The notes under the pieces: model-generated
Told to the model about the DNA's origin: nothing
The model's database searches: none
What the model saw: the letters and a program-made list of their open reading frames with translations, nothing else
In this document: one piece after another, positions 63,524 to 64,000 of the stretch
Numbering within the stretch: position 1 is the first letter of the stretch
How the letters are laid out: each line of letters starts with the position of its first letter
Origin: Pseudomonas lalucatii
GTDB lineage: Bacteria > Pseudomonadota > Gammaproteobacteria > Pseudomonadales > Pseudomonadaceae
Direction of reading: 5' to 3'
Length of the DNA stretch: 64,000 nucleotides
Assembly: GCF_018398425.1 (NCBI RefSeq)
Contig: NZ_JADPMV010000001.1
Location: 682,001 to 746,000, forward strand
Position numbers and translations under genes: made by a program

Positions 63524-64000
63524 TCAGATTGCAGCAGACTGCCGGACATGGCGAAAACGCGTCCAAAGGGGCGGAAGGTCTTGCGGAACGGGACGGTACA
63601 TGCCCAGCTCCGACCAGTCGCCAGGTGCATGGAAATCGCTGCCGGCGCTGACCAGCAGACCGAACTCACGGGCCAGGATCGCCAGGCTGCCCACCTGCTC
63701 GGCCGGTTGCATGCCATTGACCACTTCCAGGGCATGGCCGCCGGCCTGGACGAAATCGGCGATCAGCTTGCGCCGCTTACTACGAGTAAAGTCGTAGTGC
63801 CACGGGTGTGCCAGGCTGATCCAGGCGCCGGCCTGGCGCAGGGTCGCGACGGCCTGCTCCAGGGTCGGCCAATGCTGCTTGACGTCGCCCAGCTTGCCCG
63901 AGCCGAGCCACTTGCGAAACGCCTCGGCGCGATCCCTGACGTGGCCGGCACGCACCAGAAACTCGGCGAAGTGCGGCCGCGCCGGAGCGTTGCCGCTGTC
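63524..64000 (-). CDS. PHP-domain phosphoesterase (RNase AM/YciV type), N-terminus outside window
   Basis: The frame is open from the window edge (DSGNAPARPHFAEFLV) to the stop at 63524, about 158 residues, the C-terminal half of the protein. HPWHYDFTRSKRRKLIADF (metal-ligand His), ALEVVNGMQPAEQVG and VSAGSDFHAPGDWSELG (Asp-x-His ligands) match the TrpH/YciV PHP family, which removes 5' nucleotides from RNA or 3',5'-bisphosphates. It precedes the YciO-like gene by 13 bases, an arrangement common in gamma-proteobacteria. Completeness cannot be judged because the gene starts beyond base 64000. Confidence 0.85.
   Translation of the reverse strand, partial: DSGNAPARPHFAEFLVRAGHVRDRAEAFRKWLGSGKLGDVKQHWPTLEQAVATLRQAGAWISLAHPWHYDFTRSKRRKLIADFVQAGGHALEVVNGMQPAEQVGSLAILAREFGLLVSAGSDFHAPGDWSELGMYRPVPQDLPPLWTRFRHVRQSAAI

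Overview
The window comes from a gamma-proteobacterium of the genus Pseudomonas, most likely a P. aeruginosa/P. alcaligenes/P. mendocina-type species. The basis is very GC-rich codon use, a fused tyrA-aroA gene, the gyrA-serC-pheA-hisC-tyrA/aroA-cmk-rpsA-ihfB order with the O-antigen locus next to it, and the mtnA/mtaD-ubiG-mupP-yciK-GGDEF run. All of these are arranged as in the PA3160-PA3177 part of the P. aeruginosa PAO1 chromosome. No rRNA or tRNA gene, CRISPR array, integrase or complete insertion sequence was recognised.

Layout. (1) 1-4.7 kb is a left flank holding an M42 peptidase of the NAGGN osmoprotectant system, a YheU-like protein, an unrecognised protein, a CynX/NimT-type MFS transporter, an SDR oxidoreductase and a DUF2784 membrane protein. 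(2) 4.8-27.6 kb is an O-antigen (B-band LPS) cluster transcribed entirely on the minus strand. In transcription order it holds two long wzz chain-length regulators, a beta-CASP metallo-hydrolase, wbpA-wbpB-wbpC-wbpD-wbpE (UDP-GlcNAc(3NAc)A synthesis), a low-GC centre with wzx, wzy and a GT2 glycosyltransferase, a wbuB-like glycosyltransferase, fnlB-fnlA-fnlC (UDP-L-FucNAc synthesis), a WbjF/WbpV-type reductase, wbpL (initiating transferase) and wbpM (membrane dehydratase). The front half resembles the PAO1 O5 locus and the back half the O11 locus. wzx and wbpL are each split by a frameshift, and wbpC loses its C-terminal catalytic motif at a T7 tract. (3) 28-39.1 kb is one giant RTX gene coding for about 3702 residues. 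It has two animal-type haem peroxidase modules, Ca-binding nonapeptide repeats and a type I secretion C-terminus. (4) 39.9-51.5 kb is the minus-strand housekeeping run ihfB, rpsA, cmk, tyrA-aroA, hisC, pheA, serC, gyrA. (5) 51.8-58.1 kb has mtnA (minus strand) divergent from plus-strand mtaD, ubiG, mupP, yciK and a GGDEF diguanylate cyclase. A 266-bp MITE-like element sits exactly between ubiG and mupP. (6) 58.2-64 kb has rluB, scpB-scpA, trpS, a PA2779-type small membrane protein, a YciO/Sua5-like protein and a truncated PHP phosphoesterase at the window edge.

The genes suggest an O unit started by WbpL on undecaprenyl phosphate with a WbpM-derived D-QuiNAc or D-FucNAc, extended with L-FucNAc and a diacetamido-uronic acid, flipped by Wzx, polymerised by Wzy and length-controlled by the two Wzz proteins. 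The most unusual DNA is the compact nested-palindrome element at 55205-55470, whose right end supplies the mupP start codon, together with two palindromic repeats embedded in frame inside coding sequences (wbpL and the metallo-hydrolase). Three frameshifts fall within one O-antigen locus: either the locus is decaying or phase-variable, or the assembly has local indel errors.
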